Source: Flavobacterium sp. WV_118_3
GTDB taxonomy: Bacteria; Bacteroidota; Bacteroidia; Flavobacteriales; Flavobacteriaceae
Direction of reading: 5' to 3'
NCBI RefSeq assembly: GCF_039778605.1
Contig: NZ_CP156060.1
Location: 3,500,001-3,564,000, forward strand
Length of the DNA: 64,000 nt
Part shown: positions 24,794-34,648 of the stretch, piece by piece
How the letters are laid out: each line of letters begins with the position of its first letter
How positions within the stretch are numbered: position 1 is the first letter of the stretch
Notes under the pieces: model-generated
Database searches by the model: none
Seen by the model: the letters and a program-made list of their open reading frames with translations, nothing else
What the model was told of the DNA's origin: nothing
Made by a program: the position numbers and the translations under genes

Positions 24794-27496
24794 TTATTCG
24801 ATAACAATCTTTCTTACTTCTTTACGATCTCCATCAAGAACAGATACGATATAGATACCAGACTGAACATTGTTTAACTGAATGTCTTGGTTGAATAAAC
24901 CTGCATTTTGATACGATTGGTTGAAGATTTCACGACCTCTGATGTCATGTAATACAACTTTAATCTCATTGCTTGAATTCGAGTTAAATGAAACTTTGAA
25001 GTTTCCGTTGTTCGGGTTAGGGTAGATGTTGAAATCTTGTAATCCGAAGCTTTCGCTACCTAATGTTACTGTTCTGGAACAGATGTTAACACCAAAGCTG
25101 TTTAAAGTTCCGCTGTTTGCTACAGTTAAATCAGCAATAACAAGTCTCCATCCTCCTAAAGAACTTTGTCCGTTATAGATGTCTAATGTGTTAAGTGGTT
25201 TGTAGGCATTTCCAGCTGTGTTAAGACCAGAACAGTTTAAGTTTACTCCTGAATCATCAAAAGTAGTGTTCATGTTGCTAAACAATGTAGAACATCCTTG
25301 TTGGTATACGATACGGATTTCACCTACTGTTGTAGCGCCTGGTTTTAATAAACCGATATATAAGTCGTTAATTCTTGGGTGTGTAATGTTCACGTTTAAG
25401 TTAAGATCAGAAATCGTTACGTTGTCCGGAACGTTAACGGTACCCTGAATTGCCCATGCCGGTTGCGCGGAACCTGCAATAGTAGTGTTAGGGTTAGCAG
25501 TATAGGTGTTACAAGTTGTAGTTACAGTATAACCAACTGCGATATTTGGAGATAAAGCATAGAAAATGTTTCCTACGGCTTCGATCATAATTCTACAGTT
25601 TGGAGAAGCTACGTTTGGAACGGTAATCGCTTCTGAACCGTCGTTTGGAGTGTTGGCTACTAAAGTAGTAAATGTAGCTCCGTTGTCGCTGGAGAATAAA
25701 ATGTTTACGTTAGCAGTATTGATTCCGTTTGCTGTGGTTCCGGCTACGTTCCATGTAATGGTCTGAGAAGAACCTTGCGTCCAGGTAACGTCTGCTGTAG
25801 CAGGAGAAGTTACTTTAAATGGTCCGGTGTTGGCAAATGTTACTACCATGTTGCCACGGTTGGTTTGTCCGCCGTTTGGTGCTGCATTATCACGTACCGT
25901 TAAAGCGAAATTCATCGTTCTGGCTGCATTTGGCACTACTTCCCATGTTGGGGTAAGGTTGCCGGCTAATACATCTTGGAATCGAGGCATATAACGGTTT
26001 GGTGACGTTGTTGGAGGGAAGGAACGGAAGTTCGGTCCTGTTGTAGATGTTGCTACCGGTGGTTGTGTTGAAATCTGAGTATCGGTTTGTTCCCAGCAGT
26101 ACGTTAGAGTTTGTCCTGCTGTATCGGTTGCACTTCCTTTAAGAATAAAGGCAGTTCCGTAAGGAATTGTATAGTTTGCTCCAGCATTTACTACCGGTGC
26201 AGTGTTTCCATTGTTTGTGGTAACAGAACAGGTTCCTGTTGTGGTTACAAATGTTTGCATCTGAGCGATACTTACCGCGTGGAAATGTGCGTCAGAGTTG
26301 TTCTGAACGTCAACTCCAGGACAGATACCAGCGTATCCCATGATGGTGTTACCACTACCTGGTTCTACAGCTGTTCCGGCACTACGTGTTGAAGTAGTAC
26401 AGTTACCACCAATTCCGTTAAAAGTGTGCGTTGCTCCAAACTGGTGACCCATTTCGTGTGCTACGAAATCGATATCATATGGATCTCCAACTGGCGAAGG
26501 AGAACCGGTGATTCCTCTTGCTTTGTTGCTTGTACATGGTGAGTTTAACTGTGCTAAACCTCCACCACCTGTACTTACAGTGTGTCCGATATCGTAATTT
26601 GATGCACCAATGTTCGCGTCAATTACAGTCTGGCTTTCGTTGATTAATGTATTAGCAACGTCGTTGGTAAAGTTATCCGAATCGATAAAGATAATTACGT
26701 CGTTATTCGCTACAAGGTTCATGTGAATGGCCATGTCTCTTTCGTAAAGACCGTTAACACGTGCCATCGTAACGTTCATCGCGGCCAATACAGCTGCTTT
26801 TTTCTGAGCGGTTGTACCACTGCCTAATCCGGCTGCATTTACGTGGAAAGCAGCGTATTCGATTGTACATGCCATAGCCAAACGGTATACTCTGTATTTT
26901 CCATCGGTTGCCATTGCAGTTGCGTTATCGTTCATTACACGTCCGGCTACTTCTTCAGCATCGTCTTCAGTCATACAGCTAAAAGAACGGTTTGTAGTTA
27001 GTTCGCTTCTGGAGTAAACGATGTAGTTGTTAAGGTCTTTGGTGTAAGTGTCGATATATGAAGTACCGTTAGTGCCTGATAAAGTCATTGTGTGAAGACC
27101 AAAAAGGGTAACACTAAAGTTAATCGTCGCACTTGGATCGTCAATACCCTGACCAATATAGGTCTTAATACCAGGGTATTTCGCAGCTAGTTCGGCTTCC
27201 ATTACCGGAGATTCGAAAATACGGTAGTTTTCCAATTTTCCTTGTGGGTTAGGGAAGGCAACCACAACATCGGAATTGCCATTGGAAACATCGCGTAACG
27301 GAGCATTTTGTAACTTGGCTTTCATCGCTGGAAGGTCAAGTGAAAATACTTCAAATTTCAGCGGCTGAGAAGCGCGTTCCATCTTTTCGTACATCTGGAT
27401 TCGCTCTTCCTTGACTTTCGTCCAGAGAGAACCCTGTGCATAGCCCGATGCTGCAAGGCATAAGGCCGATACTACGAATAGTAATCTTCTTTTCAT
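24794..27496 (-). CDS. Secreted reprolysin-like zinc metalloprotease with P-domain and T9SS sorting signal
   Basis: The 900-residue protein has a signal peptide (ending GYAQG), a propeptide of about 180 residues, and a metzincin catalytic domain with HEMGHQFGATH (residues 347-357: HExxHxxGxxH) and a Met-turn IMGYAG. An Ig-like region follows (GPFKVTSP onward, about 570-680), then a proprotein-convertase P-domain (about 690-810) and a type A T9SS C-terminal domain (FNIYPNPNNGNF ... KIVIE). It would be exported by Sec, then secreted and cell-attached through type IX secretion. It is paralogous to the next gene upstream, separated by a terminator, so it has its own promoter. Confidence 0.93.
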   Translation of the reverse strand: MKRRLLFVVSALCLAASGYAQGSLWTKVKEERIQMYEKMERASQPLKFEVFSLDLPAMKAKLQNAPLRDVSNGNSDVVVAFPNPQGKLENYRIFESPVMEAELAAKYPGIKTYIGQGIDDPSATINFSVTLFGLHTMTLSGTNGTSYIDTYTKDLNNYIVYSRSELTTNRSFSCMTEDDAEEVAGRVMNDNATAMATDGKYRVYRLAMACTIEYAAFHVNAAGLGSGTTAQKKAAVLAAMNVTMARVNGLYERDMAIHMNLVANNDVIIFIDSDNFTNDVANTLINESQTVIDANIGASNYDIGHTVSTGGGGLAQLNSPCTSNKARGITGSPSPVGDPYDIDFVAHEMGHQFGATHTFNGIGGNCTTSTRSAGTAVEPGSGNTIMGYAGICPGVDVQNNSDAHFHAVSIAQMQTFVTTTGTCSVTTNNGNTAPVVNAGANYTIPYGTAFILKGSATDTAGQTLTYCWEQTDTQISTQPPVATSTTGPNFRSFPPTTSPNRYMPRFQDVLAGNLTPTWEVVPNAARTMNFALTVRDNAAPNGGQTNRGNMVVTFANTGPFKVTSPATADVTWTQGSSQTITWNVAGTTANGINTANVNILFSSDNGATFTTLVANTPNDGSEAITVPNVASPNCRIMIEAVGNIFYALSPNIAVGYTVTTTCNTYTANPNTTIAGSAQPAWAIQGTVNVPDNVTISDLNLNVNITHPRINDLYIGLLKPGATTVGEIRIVYQQGCSTLFSNMNTTFDDSGVNLNCSGLNTAGNAYKPLNTLDIYNGQSSLGGWRLVIADLTVANSGTLNSFGVNICSRTVTLGSESFGLQDFNIYPNPNNGNFKVSFNSNSSNEIKVVLHDIRGREIFNQSYQNAGLFNQDIQLNNVQSGIYIVSVLDGDRKEVRKIVIE

Positions 27497-27574
27497 TAGT
27501 TATTTGATTTATAGTTAATAATTATAAGGTTAGGGTTGAAATGCGCTATTTTTCAGTAGGCATACTATAAATGG

Positions 27575-27604
27575 AAAAGCCCCAGAGTGTTTTCTGAGGC
27601 TTTT
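27575..27604 (-). terminator. Terminator between the two protease paralogues
   Basis: A 12-bp stem with one mismatch (AAAAGCCCCAGA with TCTGAGGCTTTT) followed on the minus strand by a short T-run, after the 893-residue protease gene. Confidence 0.75.
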
Positions 27605-27614
27605 TTAAGTCCGA

Positions 27615-30296
27615 TTATTCTATGACAATCTTTCTAACTTCTTTTCTGTCGCCATCCTGAACAGTTACCAGATAAATTCCGGATTGTACATTATTTAACT
27701 GAAGGTTCTGGTTAAATAAGCCTGCGTTCTGGTACGATTTGTTGAAGATTTCTCGACCTCTGATGTCGTGAACAACCACTTTGATTTCGTTGTTGGAATT
27801 CGATTTGAATTCCACATTGAAGTTTCCGGTGTTCGGGTTCGGGTAGATGTTGAAATCTTGTAAATTGAAGCTATCAGATCCAAGGGTTACCGATGTTTCT
27901 GTTTTACAGAATTGGAACGTGATGCTGTTTAAGGTTGCCGATCTTGATGCATTGGCTTTTTTAGCAGCAAACATCCATTGTCCGCCAGAGTTCATTCCTT
28001 CGTATACGCTTAATGGTGAACTTGGTTTGTACGTCTGGTTGGTTGCTGTTGCAGCACAACTGAAGTTGGCTCCGTCATCGTCGAAAGTAGCTTTTAAGTT
28101 ACCGATCGATGCTAAACAGTTTCCTCCTGTAAAGAATAAAGAGTTAATGGTTGAAGTGTTTGGAAGGGCGACACCTAAGCTCAAATCACTTGTTCTTTGA
28201 CTGTTGATGTCTACTTTGATGTTGAAATCAGAAATTGTATAGTTGTCCGGAACTGGAATGCCGTATCCGGTATAGCTTGTTGGTAATTCAACTGCTGCAA
28301 ATGTTCTGGTGTAATCTGTACATGTTTTTTGTACCGTTACAGTATATCCTACAGAGATGTTTTTCGATAAAGCGTAGAAAATGTTTCCTACAGCTTCTAC
28401 TTTAATTCTACAGTATGGAGCGGCTACGTTAGGAACGGTGATTGCCTGAGATCCGTCGTTTGGTGTATTGGCTACTAAAGTAGTAAATGTTGCTCCATTG
28501 TCGCTTGAGAATAAAATGTTAACATTAGCCGTGTTGATGTTGTTTGCGGTTGTACCGGCAACATCCCAGGTAATGGTTTGTGTAGATCCTTGTGTCCAGG
28601 ATACGTTGTCGTTTGCCGGAGATGTTACTTTAAACGGACCTGCAGAAGCATTAACGGTTACTGCCATTGAAGACGTGTTGGTTTGTCCTACGTTGGCTAC
28701 GTTATCTCTTCCTGTAAGCGTAAAGTTAAGGGTTCGCGCTACATCAGATACCGATTCCCATGTTGTCGTTAATTTGTTTTGTAATACCGTAGCGAAATCA
28801 GGCATATAACGTACCGGTGTTGCAGACGGTGCTACAGAACGGAAAGTTGGACCAGTCGCTTTTGTTGGCGATGCTACACTGTTTGCTCCTGTGTTACCCG
28901 AAACAGCAGTGTCGTTTTGTTCCCAGTTATACGTCAATGGGTTTCCGTCCGGATCCGTTCCGGTACCTCTCAGTACGAAAGCTGTTCCTTTTGGAATGGT
29001 ATAGTTTGCTCCTGCACTGATAACCGGTGCCTGGTTTCCTGTTGGAGTGGTTACCGGACAAGATTTACCAGCCATGTTGTTTTGGATCTGTAGGATACTT
29101 CTGTAAGTGAAGTAGTCGTCAGAGTGTGCCTGAACGTTATAGTCGGTAATTCCGGCATATCCCATAATGGATGATCCTGAACCCGGCTCAACATTTACAC
29201 CTGTTCCTTCAATATTGTGTGAAAACGTGTGGTTAGCTCCTAATTGGTGGCCTAGTTCGTGTGCCACATAGTCAATATCAAAAGTGTCTCCCATTGGTAC
29301 ATCGTCAGATGGGGATGTATATCCGCTACCTTTGCTGTTGTCTACGCAAACACAACCGATACATCCGGCGTTACCTCCACCTCCGGAAGCACCAAATAAG
29401 TGTCCGATATCGTAGGCAGCATTACCAAGAACGGCAGTTAAGTTGTTTTGTAATTCGGCATTCCATGCACCACCGGCACCGGCAGCTGCATCAGAATAAG
29501 GATCTGTTGCTGCATTGGTGTAAATTACTAACGAGTTGTTGGCAATAATGTTTAAATGTATAGCAAGGTCTTTTTCAAATACACCGTTTACACGTGTCAT
29601 AGTTGCATTCATAGCTGCTAAAGCTCCGGCAACCGTACCACCGTGGAAAGTGGTGTATTCTCCTGTACAGGATAGTGCCAAACGCATCGTTTTTAACTGT
29701 CCTGTGTTAGAAAGTTGTTGTGATGGGTTGATTTTGTTTAGTAATTCATTGTTTACTGCTTCTTCGTGCGGTGTAGAACAGTTAAAAGGAAGTTTTCCTT
29801 TCTCTCTTGCCGAAGTGTAAAGCGCATATGTTTTAGAATCTGCTGAATATGGCTCCATGAATTCCGCTTTTTTACCAGCTCGGAATACCATAGTCTGAAT
29901 ACCTTCCGGTGAAATACTTATACGTAATTGCGCATATTGATCGTCAATTCCGATCCCGATATAAGAACGAATATCCGGGAATTGTAATTGCAATTCCGGA
30001 GCAAAGTTTGACGCTTCGTAAATTCTGAATTTCTCAATTTTTCCGTCTGCATTCGGGATGGAAATAATTACATCCGAATTGTTGGAAAAACGACTTGGTG
30101 CTTTCGAAAGCTCTGCTTTTAAGCTGCTGAAGTCTAAATTATAAAGAGAATAGTTAGTAGGGAAAGATTCTCTCTGTGCTTTTTGTGAAATAACTACTCT
30201 TTCTTGCTTTGCGGGTGTCCATAGTCGGCCATTTTGGGCATAGCCAACGGACATAGCAAATACTGATGCGAAAGACAAAAGTATTTTTCTTTTCAT
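27615..30296 (-). CDS. Secreted reprolysin-like zinc metalloprotease with T9SS sorting signal (paralogue)
   Basis: The 893-residue paralogue has the same order: signal peptide (ending GYAQN), propeptide, metzincin domain with HELGHQLGANH (346-356) and Met-turn IMGYAG, Ig-like region, P-domain-like region and type A T9SS C-terminal domain ending KIVIE. Extra Cys residues (GCIGCVC) sit in an insert just before the active site and are absent from the sister. The Ig-like and C-terminal regions are far closer to the sister protein than the propeptide and catalytic parts are. This is a tandem duplication with functional divergence, probably of substrate range. Confidence 0.93.
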   Translation of the reverse strand: MKRKILLSFASVFAMSVGYAQNGRLWTPAKQERVVISQKAQRESFPTNYSLYNLDFSSLKAELSKAPSRFSNNSDVIISIPNADGKIEKFRIYEASNFAPELQLQFPDIRSYIGIGIDDQYAQLRISISPEGIQTMVFRAGKKAEFMEPYSADSKTYALYTSAREKGKLPFNCSTPHEEAVNNELLNKINPSQQLSNTGQLKTMRLALSCTGEYTTFHGGTVAGALAAMNATMTRVNGVFEKDLAIHLNIIANNSLVIYTNAATDPYSDAAAGAGGAWNAELQNNLTAVLGNAAYDIGHLFGASGGGGNAGCIGCVCVDNSKGSGYTSPSDDVPMGDTFDIDYVAHELGHQLGANHTFSHNIEGTGVNVEPGSGSSIMGYAGITDYNVQAHSDDYFTYRSILQIQNNMAGKSCPVTTPTGNQAPVISAGANYTIPKGTAFVLRGTGTDPDGNPLTYNWEQNDTAVSGNTGANSVASPTKATGPTFRSVAPSATPVRYMPDFATVLQNKLTTTWESVSDVARTLNFTLTGRDNVANVGQTNTSSMAVTVNASAGPFKVTSPANDNVSWTQGSTQTITWDVAGTTANNINTANVNILFSSDNGATFTTLVANTPNDGSQAITVPNVAAPYCRIKVEAVGNIFYALSKNISVGYTVTVQKTCTDYTRTFAAVELPTSYTGYGIPVPDNYTISDFNIKVDINSQRTSDLSLGVALPNTSTINSLFFTGGNCLASIGNLKATFDDDGANFSCAATATNQTYKPSSPLSVYEGMNSGGQWMFAAKKANASRSATLNSITFQFCKTETSVTLGSDSFNLQDFNIYPNPNTGNFNVEFKSNSNNEIKVVVHDIRGREIFNKSYQNAGLFNQNLQLNNVQSGIYLVTVQDGDRKEVRKIVIE

Positions 30297-30740
30297 CTGA
30301 GGGATTTTAGGTTGTTAAACAGTTAAGTTTTGTAAAAGTACACCATTTATATAAAAAAAAAAGATTTTTCCTTTTTTTAACAAAAAACGGCAAACTAAAA
30401 GCATTGATATTGTATATTATAGTCAAATTTGGCAATTGTTGGAGCTACTTTTTTGATGTTTTGAAATGTGAAAATTAAACTTTATAATGTTAAAAAATAG
30501 CCACTAAATGGTATTTTGTGTGATTTAATTGTTTTTAATGTTGCTTTTTACAGGTTTATCCTGTTTTATATGAAAAAAGCAATACCAGAATTTAGGGGTT
30601 AAATAATTCTTACCAGAATATTATATAAAAACTACTTTATTAGGAACTTTACGAGTATTTCGTTTTAACCGGAATGTATTTTGTTATTATGTTGGCTTTG
30701 GATGGTTAACGGATAATAAGCCTGATTTTTTTGGAAACCG

Positions 30741-31236
30741 GTGTGTCCGCCAGAGAAGTTCGAACAATTTGGCAGTAGGTGCGATTGGGTTATCTATGTC
30801 GGAGGATTAATCCGTTTGTGTTTAAATTGTAATTTGAAATTGGATAAATGGGGGCGAAACAAGTTGAAAACCCGAAAAATAGCGCGGAATAATGGTTATA
30901 GCGGTGTTTTTGTTGTGAGAGGGTAATGGATATTGCCCTATTCAAGCATAAATAGGAACAATTACGGCTTTAAGTGGACAATTTGGTGTGTCAGAAATAA
31001 ATGATTTGCATCTAAATACTATAGAAGCAAACGATTTTACCATGCTCGAAGTGCTGTCGGATTATCCAAATCCGGAAAAAGAAATTTTAAATAGCCGTTA
31101 TGCCGGAAGGTGTCGGTTTGCTGGATAGCGATCCTGTTTGTAAAGATATTGGATAAATCCCCTTGCGGTAAAAACCCGTACTATCGCGGATCTGGCGATT
31201 AATGCTAATGGAGGTAATGGTGTATATTTTGTTTAG
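30741..31236 (+). pseudogene. Decayed coding sequence of unknown origin
   Basis: Short protein-like stretches in different plus-strand frames are broken by stops and frameshifts: one reading SSNNLAVGAIGLSMSED, one of about 50 codons from 30957 containing ALSGQFGVSEINDLHL, one with PEGVGLLDSDPVCKDI and one with AVKTRTIADLAINANGG ending at 31236. A terminator hairpin follows at 31305. The succession of sense-like segments suggests a gene eroding through indels. I cannot name the parent family. Confidence 0.4.
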
Positions 31237-31304
31237 TAAAGTAGGTCGTGTCAAAACAATCAGGTTGATTTAAAACTAAAAGGGAATCGACTATTTTATA
31301 GCAG

Positions 31305-31334
31305 AGCTGTGAGGTGTACCCGCAGCTTTTTTTT
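31305..31334 (+). terminator. Orphan terminator hairpin
   Basis: A 7-bp stem (AGCTGTG with CGCAGCT, one wobble pair) and an eight-T run. No intact gene precedes it, consistent with the decayed gene upstream. Confidence 0.6.
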
Positions 31335-31438
31335 GTGAAAGCAGGATTTCTCAAACCTGATCAAAAGTTCTACATATCAAAATAAAGTGATTATTTGTTA
31401 TATTTACAACAATTGGTTTGTGAATTAAAACGATTAAA

Positions 31439-33475
31439 ATGAAGAGAATAGGAGGAAAGCTATTCTTTTTGATTTTGTTGTTACTGCCTTTCGAAGAGAG
31501 GGCGCAGGATATAATACAGCAAAACAAAGAAGGATATGCGAGATGTTACACAATAGAAAATGAACTTTTTTTACAGCTTAAAAATAAGGGGCGAGCCTCA
31601 ACCAACGAATTTGAAGCATGGTTGTCTCCATTGGTAGAACAGGTAAAACAGCATGCGGATAAGGGGGTAAACAGTAGGAGAAGTAGTGTGATCAGAATAC
31701 CGGTGGTGATTCATGTAATTCATAACGGACAAGAGGTTGGAGTAGGTTTCAATGTTGCCGACGAACAGGTTTTGTCACAAATTAAAGTACTCAATCAGGA
31801 TTTTAGACGAAAAGTTAATACATCTGGGTATAATGAGAATCCGGTTGGAGCCGATACCGAAATTGAATTCTGCCTGGCGCAACGAACACCAGATGGTGGT
31901 CCGACTAATGGAATCGACAGGGTAAATACAGGTGTGTCCGGCTATACATCGCGACAACAAGTGGAGGATGTGTTAAAACCAGCTACAATATGGGATCCGG
32001 AACGCTATCTTAATATTTGGGTGATCAATATTGAGGGAACAGGAGAATGGTCGAAACGGTTGGGGTATGCACAGCCTCCTTCAGCTTCGAAATTAACCGG
32101 ACTCAAAGAGCATAATGGAATAGCGAATACAGATGGTGTCGTAATAAATTATAGCGCTTTTGGTTCCAGAAGTATTTATCCGGATGGCACATATCAATTG
32201 CTATATGATCGTGGTCGAACAGCCACCCATGAAATTGGGCATTGGTTGGGATTGCGCCATATATGGGGTGATGGCGGTTGTGATGTAGACGATTTTTGTG
32301 CCGATACTCCCTTAGCGGCGGGACCTAACGAGTCGTATTGTAAAGATCAGAGCGTGGATTCCTGTCCGGATTCTCCGGGTAAAGACATGATCGAAAATTA
32401 TATGGATTATACAAAAGATGTTTGTATGAATGTGTTTACTCAGGATCAGAAATACAGAATGCAGGCTGTTTTGTACCATGCGCCCCGGCGTTCGGCATTG
32501 CGCTTTTCAAATGCCGGGGTACCCTTACATCTGAAAACAGAAGCGGCCATTAGCATGAAAGAGTTGGCGATGCTAGAATGTGAAAATACCGTTGTGCCTT
32601 CTGTTGTTTTGAAAAATAATGGGAGTGAAACAATCATAAGTGCAACCATAGCCTTTGGAATAGACGAATCGGATAGACAGGTTTTTAACTGGACCGGAAC
32701 ATTGGATAGTAATGCTTCGGTTACCATAAATCTTCCGGAACAAAATAGCACCCCGGGTATACATACGTTTTATGCGAGCCTGAAAACTGTAAATGACAAA
32801 GCTGATGAATATAGCGGAAATAATGATATAGGGAAAACGTTTGCAACCAGTTATACTGCCGATGAACTGATATTTACACTCCAAAGAGATTATTTTGGAG
32901 CGGATACAACCTGGGCATTGACCGATAGTGCTGGAACCGTATTGTATTCGGGTGGGCCTTACAGGAATACGCCTAGATGGATTGGCTTTAAACCAAATCC
33001 ACTTGATCCTCCAATTGTAGAAAACTGGAAACTGCAGGAAAGCGATTGTTATACCTTTACAATGTATGATCTCGGTGATGACGGAATTAACAACAGAACA
33101 GGCGGGGCGGGCTATTATACTATAGAAACGGCAAATCATATCCCTATAGTTAAAGGGGGCGTTTTTGAAACGAAAGACGAGCATAATTTTAAAATCAACA
33201 AGTTGAATGCCAGGTTTGATGATTCCGATCAGGCAGGAGCAATTAGTCTTTACCCGAATCCATCGAACGAAAAAATAACCATTTTACTTCCTGTCGCAAT
33301 CGGATTACCGGAGTACATCCGTTTGTTTAATGGATTGGGGCAGGAATTGTCGCGGGTTGATGTTCGAACGAATAACGACTTAAAAATGGATGTGTCCGGG
33401 TTGAGTGCCGGTATTTATTTTGTTGAACTGAACAAATCAGGGCGTTTGAAAATAATAAAATTTGTAAAAAATTAA
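31439..33475 (+). CDS. Secreted M43-family (cytophagalysin/pappalysin) metalloprotease with T9SS sorting domain
   Basis: The 678-residue protein has a signal peptide, a short pro-region and a catalytic domain with HEIGHWLGLRH (264-274) followed by the family-typical IWGDGGC and DDFCADTP. A Met-turn (ENYMDYT) follows, so all zinc ligands are present. A CARDB-like beta domain (about 370-460) and a further beta domain lie before the T9SS type A sorting domain (LYPNPSNEKI ... IKFVKN). It is a predicted secreted protease and is not a close paralogue of the two reprolysin-like genes next to it. Confidence 0.93.
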   Translation: MKRIGGKLFFLILLLLPFEERAQDIIQQNKEGYARCYTIENELFLQLKNKGRASTNEFEAWLSPLVEQVKQHADKGVNSRRSSVIRIPVVIHVIHNGQEVGVGFNVADEQVLSQIKVLNQDFRRKVNTSGYNENPVGADTEIEFCLAQRTPDGGPTNGIDRVNTGVSGYTSRQQVEDVLKPATIWDPERYLNIWVINIEGTGEWSKRLGYAQPPSASKLTGLKEHNGIANTDGVVINYSAFGSRSIYPDGTYQLLYDRGRTATHEIGHWLGLRHIWGDGGCDVDDFCADTPLAAGPNESYCKDQSVDSCPDSPGKDMIENYMDYTKDVCMNVFTQDQKYRMQAVLYHAPRRSALRFSNAGVPLHLKTEAAISMKELAMLECENTVVPSVVLKNNGSETIISATIAFGIDESDRQVFNWTGTLDSNASVTINLPEQNSTPGIHTFYASLKTVNDKADEYSGNNDIGKTFATSYTADELIFTLQRDYFGADTTWALTDSAGTVLYSGGPYRNTPRWIGFKPNPLDPPIVENWKLQESDCYTFTMYDLGDDGINNRTGGAGYYTIETANHIPIVKGGVFETKDEHNFKINKLNARFDDSDQAGAISLYPNPSNEKITILLPVAIGLPEYIRLFNGLGQELSRVDVRTNNDLKMDVSGLSAGIYFVELNKSGRLKIIKFVKN

Positions 33476-33502
33476 AAGTAATACTCTAATTATTGTTTCA
33501 AT

Positions 33503-33533
33503 GAGGATCGTTTTATTGCCATCCTCTTTTTTT
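33503..33533 (+). terminator. Terminator of the M43 protease gene
   Basis: Stem GAGGAT/ATCCTC with a 12-base loop, then a run of T residues. Confidence 0.7.
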
Positions 33534-33550
33534 ATATAAACGGGAACACG

Positions 33551-33558
33551 TAAATTTG
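33551..33558 (+). promoter_or_regulatory. -7 promoter element of ribF
   Basis: TAAATTTG matches TAnnTTTG. Its last bases form the TTG at 33556, so that TTG cannot be the translation start. Confidence 0.6.
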
Positions 33559-33576
33559 CGAATCAAAATCAATCCA

Positions 33577-34521
33577 TTGAAAGTATTTTCATCAATTCAG
33601 GAATTTAAAACGAATACCAGAACGGTAGTTACGCTGGGAACGTTCGATGGTGTCCACTTGGGACACAGAAGTATATTGGAAAAAGTAATGGCCAGTAGTA
33701 AAAAAATGCAGGCCGAAAGTTTATTGCTGACCTTTTTTCCGCATCCAAGGATGGTGTTGCAACAGGATTCGGATATTAAATTACTGAATACAATTGATGA
33801 GAAAATTATTTTACTTCGCGAATTCGGAATCGAAAATCTGATTATTCATCCGTTTGATCAGTCGTTCTCAAGGCTAACAGCGGAAGAGTTCGTGAAAAAC
33901 ATACTGGTCGATCAGTTTAATATCTGTAAAATAATTATCGGTCATGATCATCGATTTGGACGAAACAGAACGGCAACCATTGATGACCTGATTCGGTTTG
34001 GGGAGGAATATGGTTTTGAAGTGGAACAAATCTCGGCTCAGGAAATTGACGATGTGTCGATCAGTTCGACCAAAATACGAAATGCATTGGCCGAAGGAAA
34101 TGTGGCGCTGGCCAATTCGTACCTCGGATATCATTACTTTTTTACCGGAACAGTGGTAAAAGGAAACCAATTAGGAAGAACCATCAATTTTCCGACTGCC
34201 AATTTTAAAATCGAAGAAGACTACAAGCTGATTCCGCAAAATGGGGTCTACATCGTGTCGTCTGTAATTAATGATCAGGTTGTGCCCGGCATGATGAATA
34301 TCGGAGTACGGCCAACGGTAGAGGGTGTAGCGTTAACCGTAGAAGTGAATTACCTGGACTTTGACGGTGATTTATACGGACAAAAACTAAGTGTTTCCAT
34401 TTATGAAAAAATCAGGGACGAACAAAAATTCCCTTCTCTTGACGAACTGAAAAAACAATTGGCACTGGATAAGCAAACAGCCAAAAACTATTTTTTAGAA
34501 AGAGAAAATAAATCACTTTAA
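33577..34521 (+). CDS. ribF: Bifunctional riboflavin kinase/FAD synthetase
   Basis: The enzyme converts riboflavin to FMN and then FAD. The N-terminal nucleotidyltransferase domain has TLGTFDGVHLGHRSIL and IIIGHDHRFGRNR; the C-terminal flavokinase domain has KGNQLGRTINFPTAN and NIGVRPTV. No ATG is available at the N-terminus. The frame's first TTG (33556) lies inside the promoter -7 box, so the TTG at 33577 (MKVFSSIQEF, 314 residues) is chosen as start. The M43 gene upstream is separated by a terminator. Confidence 0.95.
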   Translation: MKVFSSIQEFKTNTRTVVTLGTFDGVHLGHRSILEKVMASSKKMQAESLLLTFFPHPRMVLQQDSDIKLLNTIDEKIILLREFGIENLIIHPFDQSFSRLTAEEFVKNILVDQFNICKIIIGHDHRFGRNRTATIDDLIRFGEEYGFEVEQISAQEIDDVSISSTKIRNALAEGNVALANSYLGYHYFFTGTVVKGNQLGRTINFPTANFKIEEDYKLIPQNGVYIVSSVINDQVVPGMMNIGVRPTVEGVALTVEVNYLDFDGDLYGQKLSVSIYEKIRDEQKFPSLDELKKQLALDKQTAKNYFLERENKSL

Positions 34522-34648
34522 CGATTAATCTGCTAAATTAAAAGAATCAGGCTTAAAATTTTGTAAATTTGATAAGTGTTTGAGGCTGAAACCATTCGTT
34601 TTTTAGCTCCGAAGACAAAATCCATGTCTCACTTTAAAATTTACGATT

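Larger units (their letters stand above)
30297..31438. other. 1.1-kb region without an intact gene
   Basis: The first 360 bp are very A+T-rich and probably hold the promoter of the protease on the minus strand. The remainder contains decayed coding sequence (separate entry) ending at a terminator hairpin, then about 100 bp of leader for the M43 protease gene. Confidence 0.6.
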
